A DNA stretch of 64,000 nt from Tetranychus cinnabarinus (taxonomy: Eukaryota > Arthropoda > Arachnida > Trombidiformes > Tetranychidae), in the NCBI GenBank assembly GCA_022266195.1, contig WHVY01000004.1:265501-329500 (forward strand). Direction: 5' to 3'. Numbering within the stretch: position 1 is the stretch's first letter; the number at the start of each line of letters is the position of its first letter. Shown in pieces: positions 1-10,608 of the stretch. A program made the position numbers and the translations under genes. A model generated the notes under the pieces. The model was not told the DNA's origin. It worked only from the letters and a program-made list of their open reading frames with translations, and did no database searches.

Positions 1-1
1 C

Positions 2-599
2 AATGAAGATGATACTCGCCTTTCGTTTGCCAATTGCCATTATCAACCAAGTCAAAGAATGATGACCGCACCTAATTTCAATAATCAAGGTTATACGGGT
101 GAAGAACTGGCCAATAGAGTATGTCATATTTACTTTACTGTCTTTAAAATTGCATTTCACATTTAAATTAACATTTACCATTATATTTTTTACAGTCGAT
201 CCAACCTCATAATACTGATGCAATGGCTCCAGATTGGTCTTATGATACAACTAGATATCCAACTTCAAACTATCCAAATAACTGGAATCAAGGCGATTAC
301 CCGACTTGGTCCAATGCAAGTTCAAATTTTTGGCCGAGTAACGGCCATACTTACTCATATGTTGATCAAAATGGTATGTTTATTATCGTTTTATCGTTAC
401 GATGTTTTTATTTTGCTCAATCCTAACTTTGATTTTTTTTTGTTTTTTCACTTTTATTTCTCTAGATGCAAATGCCATGAGCTATTATTATGGCAGACGG
501 GAAATGGACTACGCAGATCCGTCTGGTCATTTGGATCGAACCGTTAAACCAGAGATCGGTCAAAACATATCATCAAACTATGATTTTGACTCATATTGA
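2..599 (+). CDS. 3' end of an unidentified N/Y/S/P-rich protein (partial)
   Basis: Three exons join in frame: 2-118, 196-373 and 466-599, with donors GTATGT at 119 and 374 and acceptors TACAG at 195 and CTCTAG at 465. The gene starts before the window. The visible 143 residues are rich in Asn, Tyr, Ser, Pro and Trp, for example the run YPTSNYPNNWNQGDYPTW, and end with an acidic-aromatic tail NISSNYDFDSY before TGA. No catalytic or folded domain can be seen; such composition is common in the C-terminal activation or low-complexity tails of transcription factors and RNA-binding proteins, but that is inference. I do not recognise the family. The two short introns (77 and 92 bases) and the unbroken frame across all three exons are what support it as coding. 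Confidence 0.6.
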
Positions 600-2225
600 T
601 TCAATGCAACCAGCATCAGAGTTATAATGTTAAATGATTTCAAGCGAGGAACAACAAAAATATTCTGATGACAAACCATCTAAACGATTATGATTATATT
701 GAGGCTGGTAATAAGGATGATGGCTATCATCAATATAATCACTTCAACAAACTTCAACTTTAATTACAAGCAGCGAAGCGAAAGACATTTTTGAAAGCTC
801 AAGCTCTCAGGAGTACGAATTAGGACAACTTGAATTTACGGAAACCTAAATTAAATCAAATACCAACTGCAAGATGATTGTGTTCTCCTTCTCCTTTTTC
901 TCTTCTCTCTCCTTCTCATTCCTCTCCTCATCCTTCTCGCATTTTACCTTCTTTCTCTTCTTCTGTTGTAAGGTCCAAAAAATAACCCAGAATTTCAGAA
1001 TCAAAGCCCAATTTTTCATGTTCCAGTGTAACTTCTAGTCATTAACAACAAATAACTCTGTGAATCTTTGTTCATTTAAAATGTTGTTAATCTCAGCACA
1101 CTCTGAATCCAATTTACACAAACAGACAAGATTGAAAAAAAATCAAAAAAGATGCATTTCAAAGCAGAGTCCGTTCATCAACTAATAGTGATTTTGCTCC
1201 TCCATAATAATAGAGGCAAAGTGATCTTTCTTTAAACTACATTTTTGAATTTCAATCTTGTTTTTCTGTGTCCCTTGCTCATTACCAACCTATACTCTAT
1301 TTTTTTCTCTTTTTCATCTATCTACTTAAATCATGAGTATCCTCATACCTTCTTAAAAATGACCCTGTTTCTTCAAGACAGCAACCAGGATGATGCAAGC
1401 AACCAAGAAAGCCAAAAAACAAAGCAATAGAAATTAATGATGGTCTAATGATCTCCATGAGATTAGATCAAACAATCAAGCAAATTAATTAAATGGTTTC
1501 TATTTCTCTGGACAAATGAAAAAAAGAATCAAATTTAAACACAAAAACAAACCAATAACTAATATACATACACACAACACACTGAAAATAATAACTCACC
1601 CAATACAAAAGGAGTCTCAAAAGATTAATTAAATTGCATTGTTTCAATTTGTCATACGTGTTGCTCATTACTTTTTATTTTGTTTATTATACAATAATAA
1701 TAATATAATATTCATCATTAAATTAAAAGTAAACCAACTTAATGTAAACCAAATGCAGTAACCAATTACCATTACCAAACCTTGATTAAAACATGGAAAT
1801 GAAGTAAAGGTAAAACCTAAATAATAAATAATCTCAGGCAAAAAAGAGTTGATCCTGATGATGAAAAAACAAAGAATCAAGGAAAAAGAAAAAGTGAATT
1901 CAAATTTAATTGTAAGATTATCCAATCTGAAGGAAAAAAGCCTAAGGGATCATTAAAATTATCCTCCTCATCATCTTTTCCTTTTTTTCCTTCTTCCTTC
2001 TATCATCAAAATCATTATGATTCTCAGTCTGTGTAACCAAAATTTACTGTTCAGTTGAGAGAAACAGAAAAATCAGAAAACCGAAAGAAGAGAAAAGAAG
2101 TAAAAGAATGGTTAAGCCAAAGTAATTAGAGGTGATTAGCTCAAGTAGAAATAGAGGGTTACTGATGATTATATTTGCTGATTTAGATGGACCTTACTGA
2201 TGATGCTCTTTCCGTCTTGTTCTAC

Positions 2226-2274
2226 TTCCTCCTCCTCTCCTCCTCTCCTCCTCTCCTCCTCCTCCTCCTCCTTC
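2226..2274. repeat. (TCC)n simple repeat
   Basis: Interrupted TCC/CCT triplet run on the + strand, about 49 bases long, within a longer pyrimidine-rich region. Confidence 0.85.
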
Positions 2275-2898
2275 CCATCATCATCCATCTCCTTGTTAAT
2301 TTCATCCTCTTCCTCAGAGTATTTCCAACATCGATGTATTCCTGCAATATCGATTTCTTGATTGATCGCTGTTACCAATACAACATCTAACTTGCCCAGT
2401 ATTACCTCTAATTTTCATCCTATTTTACCTCCTTCCATCACATCCATCTTCAACTCTTTCCCACTCTCTCTCTCCCTTGAATAACATGGGACTTTTCAAT
2501 GTACTTTCCATGTGTATGCCGGCATCCTAGTGTTTCCTCTCACCCATTCTTCTTCATCCTTCTTCTCACCTCTTCCCCTGTCTTCATCATTATAATCATT
2601 CCTACTCGTTTAGAGTTCACTTAGTTAATCCAACAAATCGATGGATGTTGATTGAAAAGCAAAGAGAGAAGAAAGTTGCCTACAAATGGATCGATAAATC
2701 TTTTTTGGAGTAAAAATTTGCGCAAAAACCTAAAACTGGAATAAAACCTCCAAATGATATAAAAACTTTAGAGTCTCAAGAGTCTTTAACTTCATACTGT
2801 GTAATACAAAAGCTCCAGGGTAATGGTTAGGCAAAGAAAGAGAGAAATAGAAAGGCATAAAGAAAGGTAAAAAGGAACCAGAAAGAACACCTTAATCA

Positions 2899-2930
2899 TT
2901 CTTCTTCTTCTTCTTCTTCTTCTCTCTCTC
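2899..2930. repeat. (TTC)n followed by (TC)n simple repeat
   Basis: Seven TTC units run directly into TC dinucleotides, all on the pyrimidine strand. Confidence 0.85.
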
Positions 2931-3140
2931 ATCATTTCCATCACCCTTTGGCATCCTCTCTTCCCTCCATCATCCATCGATTCCTTCATCTTCATCTCTC
3001 GGTTAATTTAGTTTCCTCAACTTGTAGCCCTTTTTTGTTTCTCGTCCTCTAAATCATATTTAGCTTCGGTTTACCTGCAACTTATTTGATTTTAAATGAT
3101 TACCCAACCATCTCTCTCTACCTTTATTTAATCTCCTTTT

Positions 3141-3164
3141 CATCATCATCATCATCATCATCAT
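3141..3164. repeat. (CAT)n simple repeat
   Basis: Eight near-perfect CAT/ATC triplets on the + strand, in an intergenic setting. Confidence 0.85.
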
Positions 3165-4617
3165 TATCCTTGCTCTTTGCTCTTTAAACCATTCAACCTT
3201 TTCCTTTTAACCTCCATTTCCGTCATCTTCATCAGCCTCATCATCTTCATCCTCATCTTGTTTCATCTTCTCTTCCCTTTTACTCAATTCAATTTGCGTA
3301 ATTTGAATTTCAAGTCTTCATTTAGCCTCTTTTATCTTCAATGCTTAGTTTTTGTTCATCCATTATTTTGTTACCAGATTAACAGGGTAAAATTTTTAAG
3401 GTAAAATCAATCTCTAAGGTTTTAAACAATTAAAAACCCTTTCAGTTTACATTTAACCTAACCGATTGATTATTTGAAATTATTGGCAAAGCTTTCATAT
3501 TTTGACAAGTTGACAATAGTTTAACCTTTAAATTTGACCACCAATTTGGTAGTCATTCATACGAATGGTCAAAAACGGTCAAATATTTTATAAAACCATG
3601 AAAAGAACCATAATTTATCAATTTTATCGTTTTCTTATTCTTTCAACTTTAAAAGTAAAATATCAATTGAAAATATAAAATAATTTGTTGTTGGATTTTG
3701 TCTTTTTGCAAAACCATTTTTCAATGATAAATTAATCCTGATATTAACATCTTTTTTTCATGAAAATTTATTGAAATTTTATATCCTTGTGATAAATTTT
3801 CAAAGGTCGATATATCTGTTTAGGCAAATAACGCATACAAACTGGGAATGAAAACTGCACCAAATATCTTATTTCAATTCAGATTGAAAGTAGATCAGAA
3901 TGAAAATTTCAATCAGTTTTTCTATTACATCTTATTTATTGTTAATACAATGCTATACATAGAAACATCGTTCATCTTTTCTTTATTTCAATTTTTATTC
4001 AAATATACGATAAATGAACAAATTAAAAAGACAATCAAGATATCATAGATATTAAATGGTTAAATAATGAAATACAATAATGTCTGTAGATTTACTGTAA
4101 AGTTACAGTCTGATAAAATATTATGTTTTAATCATTTAAAACAAATCCAATCTTTGAATTATTCTTCGTTTTAACAATTAATTTATGTGTTTCATTTGCT
4201 AATTGAAATTGTTTACCTTCGTCTTAATTTAACTAATCTAATAAATGATTAGAATGGAAAAAGATTATCCTTTAAGCAAATTCTGAGTACAAATTTGGCG
4301 CTCTTTGCTCATGATTCATCTATTAAAGGCTGTGCGCCTGGAAACAGAATATTGTTATTAGTCTAATAAACATGAAGTTTCTTGCTTTGGGCAAGAGGCT
4401 TGTTTTAATGTTTACATAAATTGACATTTGAAAATTTTGATTACTAATTTATCTTCTAATTTCTGTTTCAATTGGTTATGATTATAATTAGGTAAGTAAC
4501 TCTTTTTTTAAGCAAACCGGCACTATAATGAACCTGCAAATGTTGCTCTTTCAATCGATCAATAACTTTATTATTTCTACTTCTCTCTTGTGTTCAGGCT
4601 ACATCTCATCCACAATT

Positions 4618-5019
4618 ATGGGACAGAAAATATTTGAACCTGGTGATTTACAGTCATCGGAAACTTTCTGGAATGTTTTAAAGCTTTCACCTCGAGACAA
4701 ACTCGACAAGTTTGCTGAAATGTGGTTCCATGTGTTTCTCTGGGCCTTTTCGTCGTACCTTTTTGTTCATCTTGTTGCATCTCTGGTTGCATTCATTTCT
4801 CTTAGGAAACACAAAATTGCCCGATTTGCTCCTATCCTGCTAGTAATCTCAGGAGTTGTCACTCCTCTAACAATGAGTTTAATCACTAGTTCAGCAATTG
4901 CTGGTGTTTTTCGAGCTGCCAGCATCGGTATGAGTCCGCTGAATGCATTCCTATTTGGTACTGGACAAACTCTCGTGAATCTGATTTTTAGTTACACCAG
5001 AATTTTGGCCACATTATGA
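4618..5019 (+). CDS. TMEM170A: TMEM170 family multi-pass membrane protein
   Basis: A 133-residue protein with the features of TMEM170A, a small ER/nuclear-envelope three-pass protein linked to membrane shape in animals. Visible signatures are EMWFHVFLWAFSSYLFVH (first membrane segment), the basic loop LRKHKIARF, a Gly/Thr-rich second segment with TSSAIAGVFRAA, and the terminal GTGQTLVNLIFSYTRILATL, which matches the family's characteristic RILATL end. I start at the ATG at 4618 and not at 4528, because a donor (GTAAGT at 4492) and an acceptor (CTTGTGTTCAG ending 4597) bracket a 106-base 5' UTR intron that removes the earlier ATG. The resulting length is close to the usual ~140 residues. The coding part is a single exon. 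Confidence 0.85.
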   Translation: MGQKIFEPGDLQSSETFWNVLKLSPRDKLDKFAEMWFHVFLWAFSSYLFVHLVASLVAFISLRKHKIARFAPILLVISGVVTPLTMSLITSSAIAGVFRAASIGMSPLNAFLFGTGQTLVNLIFSYTRILATL

Positions 5020-6388
5020 TTCTTTCATGATCTATTTTCATCGCTCTCACCATCAGATTGGATTTTATCAAGTGAACTCTCTATGTATCCTGGAATTGCC
5101 AATTTTCGCTTCAATTGAAAATTATTGGCCTGAAGTTTAGCTTGAAAATTCAATGATGAAATGTCTCTTTAAATGTCACATGAAAATTCTCATTTTAGAG
5201 GTTTGAGCTATGAAAAATTTATTGAAACTGTTACAATTGCTGAAACTATTTTTCAAAACATGTTCTATTATTGTTATTATAAATTGAATTTATTCAGATT
5301 TCTATGATATCTCGGGCGTCTTAATTTTCGTCGGTTATCCAGTTCTAGTCCTTAAGAAATTAATATGGAATTTTTGGGATTTTCATAAAAATCTCTAAAA
5401 TCGACAATATTGACGAATCGCCGCTGCTGTTCGCGTGCTTATATAAAAGGATTACTATTTTATATTTTTGATAATTGTCGTGACTTGGCGATCAATATTA
5501 TAAGGCTAGCTCATTATTTATCTTTTTTACTGGGTATATTTGAAACTATCAAATTAACTTCAACTTCGTGTTTAAATTTATTTTTCTAAAAAGTATAACT
5601 ATTACATAACTTATGGAAACTACTCGGTCTGAACAATACCCTTCCGAGAAAACAATCAGAATCGATTTATTGACTGACAATGAATATTCTGTTTCAGGTT
5701 TTAGCTTGCAAATAAATTGATTTTTAACCAAATAAATTTATTTGAAGATAAACCAGATCCATTATTTTGATTTTGCCCAAAAGTAGCTGTTTATCAGTAA
5801 ATATTGAATTGTGATCATTAGATTGTTCAATAGCAGAATTAGCATGAAATTAATTAGGCTACAGAGATAGAGGTTTGTTTCTGTTTATTTTTTTCATGTG
5901 AGCTTGAGATATAAAAATTGAAACAAATGACAAATATTGACAATGAAACGATTAAATTTTCAGACAGTGTGCATAATAAACTGTTAATATGAAGCTTCTA
6001 TTGTTAAATTAAAAAGTTATAAACAAAAAGATACACTGGTTCCATAGCGTGAGGACTTATCGCATAAGTATATTTCGACCTTGATTATAAGTTAATACAA
6101 TTTTCAATTACAGATAGAATTAGGACGAACTTTCAGTGGACTTGGTGTTAAATATCGACCTGTTTTCTATGGCAACATTACATAAAATGAAGTCTCACGA
6201 AAAAAAGAGAAAAAAAGAAACAGAAAAGAGATTAGTGAATTTTGGAATAGTAATTGAAAAATCAAAACAATGAAAAAGATCAAAATGAACTTGTAAATAA
6301 AAAGATAGAAACATTTGTTCAACCATACATTGTACAATGTAGCTTTTCGATTGTTTTGTTTCGAATAACAGTGAAAAATACAAGATTT
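5020..6388. other. Intergenic, convergent 3' ends
   Basis: AT-rich spacer between the ends of TMEM170A (+) and TMEM33 (-). It should contain both 3' UTRs. I see no further gene, RNA or repeat. Confidence 0.6.
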
Positions 6389-7234
6389 CTATTGTGGTGT
6401 GGAAACGGTTATTCTTGGAGGTGCGAGACGACAGGTTAGGTCGACCAATTTGAATGATATATTCCTTATGAAATTTGGACACTCAGGCCTCATGGCAAAT
6501 GTTTCAATTGTTACCCTGAGTTGCCGGAAGGTCTGAGCAGAGTAAGGATTACGTCTTGAGGCATATCGAAGAATGATGAATCGATAATAGAGGAAAGGAG
6601 CTACAATTGATCCCATTCCGGTAATCAGTGCCAAAATTATAACTGGCATGATAAAGATCTCAGATAGAGCCACTGTTTGTAACATTACAGGAGTATAACG
6701 AGATTGAAATGAACTGAGAGAGTTTACGATTGAGAGATTGCGATTACCACCAAGCTCCTCGACAATAGTTAAAACAGACCTGGTAAGGTGTAGAAAAGCA
6801 AAAAGGACGATAGGCAGTAAAACCAAGGTGACAGGATTGTGAGATAAAAATACTAAGGAAAAAAAGAGATAGTGACACGAGTCTTCAGCCAATAGTTGAT
6901 CCATAAATTCACGAGTTAATCGAAATGCAGGTAATCTTTGATGTAATCTTATGGCTGACGTCGCCCCATTTGCAAGTAGAGCCTTTTGGTAATAGCTGAG
7001 AGAACTATTATTGTTTAAGAAAGGAACAATATGAAGAAGTGTAAAGAAAAGGGTAGCCATTCGTGTGAAAAAGAGTAAACAGTAGAGCGGATTGGTGGTT
7101 ACATGATGAATCATTTCTTCAAATCCTAGTCGACGACCTGCAGGCTGTTGTTGTTGTTGCTGCTGCTCCTGCTGAGACGATGAAGAGGATGATGGGTCTG
7201 TTTCACCGGTACTTTGATTGGGTTCGGTTGGCAT
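6389..7234 (-). CDS. TMEM33: TMEM33 / Krueppel homolog 2, ER membrane protein
   Basis: An intronless 281-residue frame. Residues 1-35 are a Ser/Gln-rich cytosolic tail ending QPAGRRLGFEE. From about residue 38 there are several hydrophobic segments, including LYCLLFFTRMATLFFTLLHI, LFFSLVFLSHNPVTLVLLPI and FIMPVIILALITGMGSIVAP, followed by YYRFIILRYASRRNPYSAQT and a conserved-looking C-terminal part. The order and length match TMEM33 (Drosophila Kr-h2), a protein of the ER and nuclear envelope that binds reticulons and ER-stress and calcium machinery. The start ATG at 7234 has A at -3. The 5' part of this gene plus its upstream region is repeated in inverted orientation in front of EMC2 at 10.1-10.6 kb, and a 63-bp internal piece recurs at 9.84 kb. 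Confidence 0.9.
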   Translation of the reverse strand: MPTEPNQSTGETDPSSSSSSQQEQQQQQQQPAGRRLGFEEMIHHVTTNPLYCLLFFTRMATLFFTLLHIVPFLNNNSSLSYYQKALLANGATSAIRLHQRLPAFRLTREFMDQLLAEDSCHYLFFSLVFLSHNPVTLVLLPIVLFAFLHLTRSVLTIVEELGGNRNLSIVNSLSSFQSRYTPVMLQTVALSEIFIMPVIILALITGMGSIVAPFLYYRFIILRYASRRNPYSAQTFRQLRVTIETFAMRPECPNFIRNISFKLVDLTCRLAPPRITVSTPQ

Positions 7235-7645
7235 TTTAAATCAGGTTTGATCTCTAATATTTATCCAAAAGACGAATCGTAAGTTGATAAGCAAAATTTG
7301 CTTGACAATTGATAAATCAAGCAGGACACTCACAAGTTATATTTTGTGATGAAAGCTTGTGTTAATCGTGAGATTAAAAAGGCAGTCTACAATAATGTTA
7401 ATGGTATCCTTTTTACTTCCAATTTCCTTGAAGCTGGAAAAATCAATCTATCCTCTAAATTAGAAAAAAAAGTCATTAATAAAACGAAATGCAAGTAAAC
7501 TGTTTATTCAAAGTGTGAATGATGCAGCAAAATTTAACAATTACCTTTAAAATGTGCTTTCTTAACTAAAAAAGATAAATTACAATAAGAAAAAACAGTC
7601 ACAGTGTTACAAAATAATTATACCAAGTCATTGAGTTATAAATGA
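7115..7645 (-). repeat. Inverted-duplication arm A (TMEM33 5' end and promoter)
   Basis: Read on the minus strand, this segment closely matches 10137-10608 read on the plus strand. The copies share GACTTGGTATAATTATTTTG near the outer end, AAGAAAGCACATTTTAAAGG, TTTGAATAAACAGTTTACTT and the coding start TTTAAAATGCCAAC. The EMC2 copy lacks about 40 bases present here (near 7340-7400). Arm A is the likely source, because it is continuous with an intact TMEM33 gene. Confidence 0.9.
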
Positions 7646-8205
7646 TTAGAAAACAAACCACAGGCTTTTTGGATCTGATACTCATTTTTGTGGATACCAG
7701 TACTACTCAGATTTTAAAGAATTGATTCAATTCTCGAGCTGATGAAGATAATCGAATCTAATTAGCTAAATTAGGTCTGGATTTATTTTGATTATTTCAT
7801 GACAGTCCAAGATCACAGCCTCAATAGATTAGTTTAGGTTAAATCAGAATTTATTCAACTGCCGTAGATTATGTCAGCTTTTAGTGCTGATACTTTCATT
7901 CAAGCTAACTGAGACTTGAAGATGTAAAGTTAGCTGACGGGTTCTCGTTTACCCTTGCCTAAAGTTCTGTGTAATAGTTCATCTGTAGTTTGAATCCTCA
8001 TCAATATACTATTCCAATCTTGTTAATTTTCTATCTATGGCGGGAAAGTTTGTCCTTAGCTTTAAAATTTTCAGTTTTGATTTATTGGTAAGGAAAGTGA
8101 ATTTTATTTTTAACATTATGGAATCAATTTCCTTCTGTATCACATCCAACCAGCTATGTTTTCATTATTTAAAATTGTTTGTCCATTTGCGCTTCTCTGT
8201 TACAG
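7646..8205. other. Intergenic / 5' region of the LRR gene
   Basis: No confident coding exon. A donor-like GTAAGG at 8088 ends a frame that would join in phase to the exon at 8206, but this frame has no ATG before a stop at 7975-7977. The first coding exon of the LRR gene is therefore unresolved in this stretch. Confidence 0.4.
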
Positions 8206-9372
8206 CTCTAGAATCGAATCTGACCAATGTCCATTATCATGTGAATGCTATGAAAGCAAGAAAGGTTAGTATTAAAATTAATTTTAAATTCACTATCTTT
8301 CACTTTATCGTAATGAAATTTTTTTTGAACGATTGTTGGATGTTTAATATGCTTCTGCATTCACTTCTCATTGATTCAGGATCTATAAATATAGCTTGTG
8401 GTAATATTGAAGGATCTTCATTATCAGATTTGTCTGAAACAATACATGTTCTCACATTTTCTAACATCACATTTGACGACAGAGTTATTTTTGGACCCAG
8501 TTTGAATTTCATCCCATTCAATCATTTGGTTATAGAGAGCTGTGGTGGATCAACTCAAGCTACAAGCAATCGCCGTGATCGACTTATTGCTGATAATGAT
8601 ACTTACACTGATATTCCGGATCACAAATCTTTGAGCATTACAAATAGTCGCCATATCTTTGAATGGAAATGGACGTCGTTTAATTTTAAACAAATCTTAA
8701 TTGAAAATTCAACTCTATTTGCTTTCCATTTACCCATTTTAACTCGAAAATTTGTCTCTAAAGTGATCGGACCCAATGTAACTTCATTAAGCCTCAATGG
8801 ATGTAAAATAACTTCAATTCAATCAGGAGCATTGAGCGATCTTGGCAACCTTAGATACTTAGAAATCACCCGAAATGAAGAACTGTCAAGAATACCGAGA
8901 GATGCATTACCTGAACAAATGAAACAACTTTGGTACTTGGATTTGAGTGATAATAGTTTAGAATATATTGAACTCAATATGTTTCAAGGTATGCCATCTC
9001 TGACCGAAGTTAACTTATCTGGTAATAAATTAATCAGCTTAGATTATGAAATCTACAAAAATATCTGGCCTCAGTTACGGTATTTCAATGTTAAAGGTAT
9101 TTTCGCAATAAAATAATCTTGTAGAAATCTAATTTAACAATTTTCTTTTTCTCTTTGACCCAGGAAATCGATTGTCCTGTCAAAATCTTTGTTGGTCTCT
9201 TGAACTTGGTAAATTACATTACCCGTTTGCCTATGAGGATACCGTTTGTGATTTAAACAATGGAAATCTAACAAAGTTGTTTAACTATGGCGAACAGCAA
9301 TACTTCTGTAATGATGACAAACTAATTGATTTAATCGCGACAACAACAGCTAATTTACGAATAATAGCTTAA
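8206..9372 (+). CDS. Secreted leucine-rich-repeat protein (5' end unresolved)
   Basis: Three exons join in frame: 8206-8264, 8380-9096 and 9164-9372 (donors at 8265 and 9097, acceptors ending 8379 and 9163). The product starts with a Cys-rich N-terminal cap, CPLSCECYESKKGS then NIACGN across the first junction, typical of LRRNT caps of extracellular LRR proteins. Several leucine-rich repeats follow, clearest at LRYLEITRNEELSRIPRDAL, LWYLDLSDNSLEYIELNMF and LTEVNLSGNKLISLDYEIY. A Cys-containing C-terminal cap begins at NRLSCQNLCW, and the protein ends at TAA 9370. No membrane anchor is seen after the repeats. The signal-peptide exon is not resolved: the ATG at 8037 does not splice in phase to 8206. 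The gene lies between the two inverted TMEM33-derived arms. Ligand and role cannot be read from sequence; arthropod LRR proteins of this layout are often annotated by similarity to the Oplophorus luciferase non-catalytic subunit. Confidence 0.7.
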
Positions 9373-9840
9373 ATAACATCCGACTGCATGCAGATATTAA
9401 ACGTCGACATCTTATACCGTCAATTAGATGTCCTTTAAAGAGTTGTTGGTTTTGCACGATTTTCTTTACATCTTCTGTATGTATAAAATAATTAAAATAA
9501 TCGTTTCATCAGATGAATTTGATTGGTTTTCTTATTACTTTTTCTGATCAATCATCAGTTTTTTAACAAAAAGCACTAACATTTTGCATACCTTTAGTGT
9601 TGTTAGCTATAATAACTCGAATGCAATAGTGGGAATTTCAAGTCTGCCTTCAACCCGAACCTGGTTTACTCTCGAACCGTACTCAAGATCAAAGATCACG
9701 AAATATCAATGGTAAAACATAGTGATTGCTATTTAAACAAACCTTAAACTTGTTCAGTTTTAATGTTTGAACTCTTGGTTTTCTTATGAACTTGTGTTTA
9801 TAATCAAGTTAGCGTCTTAAGCAATTGAATTGTATTTGAT

Positions 9841-9903
9841 TAAGATCTCAGATAAAGCCACTGTTTGTAACATTACAAGAGTATAACGAGATTGAAATAG
9901 ACT
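9841..9903 (-). pseudogene. Fragment of TMEM33 coding sequence
   Basis: About 63 bases match 6654-6716 inside the intact TMEM33 gene in the same orientation, with about four mismatches; both contain CACTGTTTGTAACATTACA and GAGTATAACGAGATTGAAAT. It is too short and isolated to be functional. Its orientation is opposite to the larger TMEM33-derived piece that starts at 10137, so the rearrangement had more than one step. Confidence 0.85.
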
Positions 9904-10047
9904 GAATCTCTTTCACTCTAGCACACTCTAGCAATTCTCTGTGCATTATGCTAAAGTATTTTGATAAAAACAAAACTTTAAAATATTTTACGAAGACATG
10001 AACATTAGACAATTATTTGAAATACAATTTGTAATTTATTTCATTAG

Positions 10048-10085
10048 CCGGTTACTCGGTCTATAAACGCAAGTAACCGGTTACT
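10048..10085. promoter_or_regulatory. Palindromic AACCGGTT cluster (possible Grainyhead-type site)
   Basis: Arms CCGGTTACT (10048-10056) and AGTAACCGG (10072-10080) can form a hairpin, and 10072-10085 is itself a 14-base palindrome containing AACCGGTT. AACCGGTT is the consensus for Grainyhead-family factors. Whether it acts on EMC2 is speculation. Confidence 0.25.
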
Positions 10086-10136
10086 TTTCCTCCTCAACTA
10101 ACCAAATCTACGGTTAGTGGTAACCGTCTCTGCTTT

Positions 10137-10608
10137 ACATTTAATTCAATGACTTGGTATAATTATTTTGAAACACTGTGACTGTTTTTCTTATTGTAAT
10201 TTAACTTTTCTAGTTAAGAAAGCACATTTTAAAGGTAATTGTTAAATTTTGCTGCATTATTCACACTTTGAATAAACAGTTTACTTGCATTTCGTTTTAT
10301 TAATGACTTCTTTTTCTAATGTTGAAGATAGATTGATTTTTCCAGCTTCAAGGAAATTGAAAGCAAAAAGGATACCATTAACATTATTTTAGACTGCCCT
10401 AGACTGTTCTGCTTGGTTTTATCAATTGTCAAGCATATTTTGCTTATCAACTTACGATTCGTCTTCTGTATAAAATATTAAAGATCAACCCGGATTTAAA
10501 ATGCCAACAGAACTCAGTCAAAGTGAAACAGACCCATCATCCTCTTCATCGTCTCTGCGACAACAGCGACAACACCAGCCTGCAGGTCGTCGAATAGGAT
10601 TTGATGAA
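10137..10608 (+). repeat. Inverted-duplication arm B (TMEM33-derived 5' end upstream of EMC2)
   Basis: Plus-strand copy of arm A (7645-7115). It includes the TMEM33 promoter region, its ATG context and about 35 codons, and stops abruptly after GGATTTGATGAA at 10608, where EMC2-specific sequence begins. The arms are separated by about 2.5 kb containing the LRR gene. Confidence 0.9.

Larger units (their letters stand above)
600..4491. other. Intergenic region and 3' UTR, low complexity
   Basis: No coding region could be supported. The first few hundred bases after 599 are probably 3' UTR of the upstream gene. Long stretches are strongly strand-biased, with C/T on the + strand at about 885-963, 2220-2275, 2400-2600 and 3120-3260. 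The small open frames here are translations of these pyrimidine or purine runs. The last part, ending with a GTAAGT donor at 4492, probably holds the untranslated first exon of the TMEM170A gene. Confidence 0.6.
9373..10136. other. Spacer between LRR gene and EMC2
   Basis: No gene. It holds a 63-bp copy of internal TMEM33 coding sequence (9841-9903) and a small palindromic cluster at 10048-10085. The rest is AT-rich and unremarkable. Confidence 0.6.

Noticed and set aside
2169..2390. Open frames on both strands across the (TCC)n tract
   Set aside because: They only translate a simple repeat (poly-Leu/Ser or poly-Glu/Arg).
8037..8087. ATG-initiated first exon for the LRR gene
   Set aside because: Joining 8087 to 8206 in this frame creates an immediate stop (CTC TAG); only a different frame without an ATG fits.
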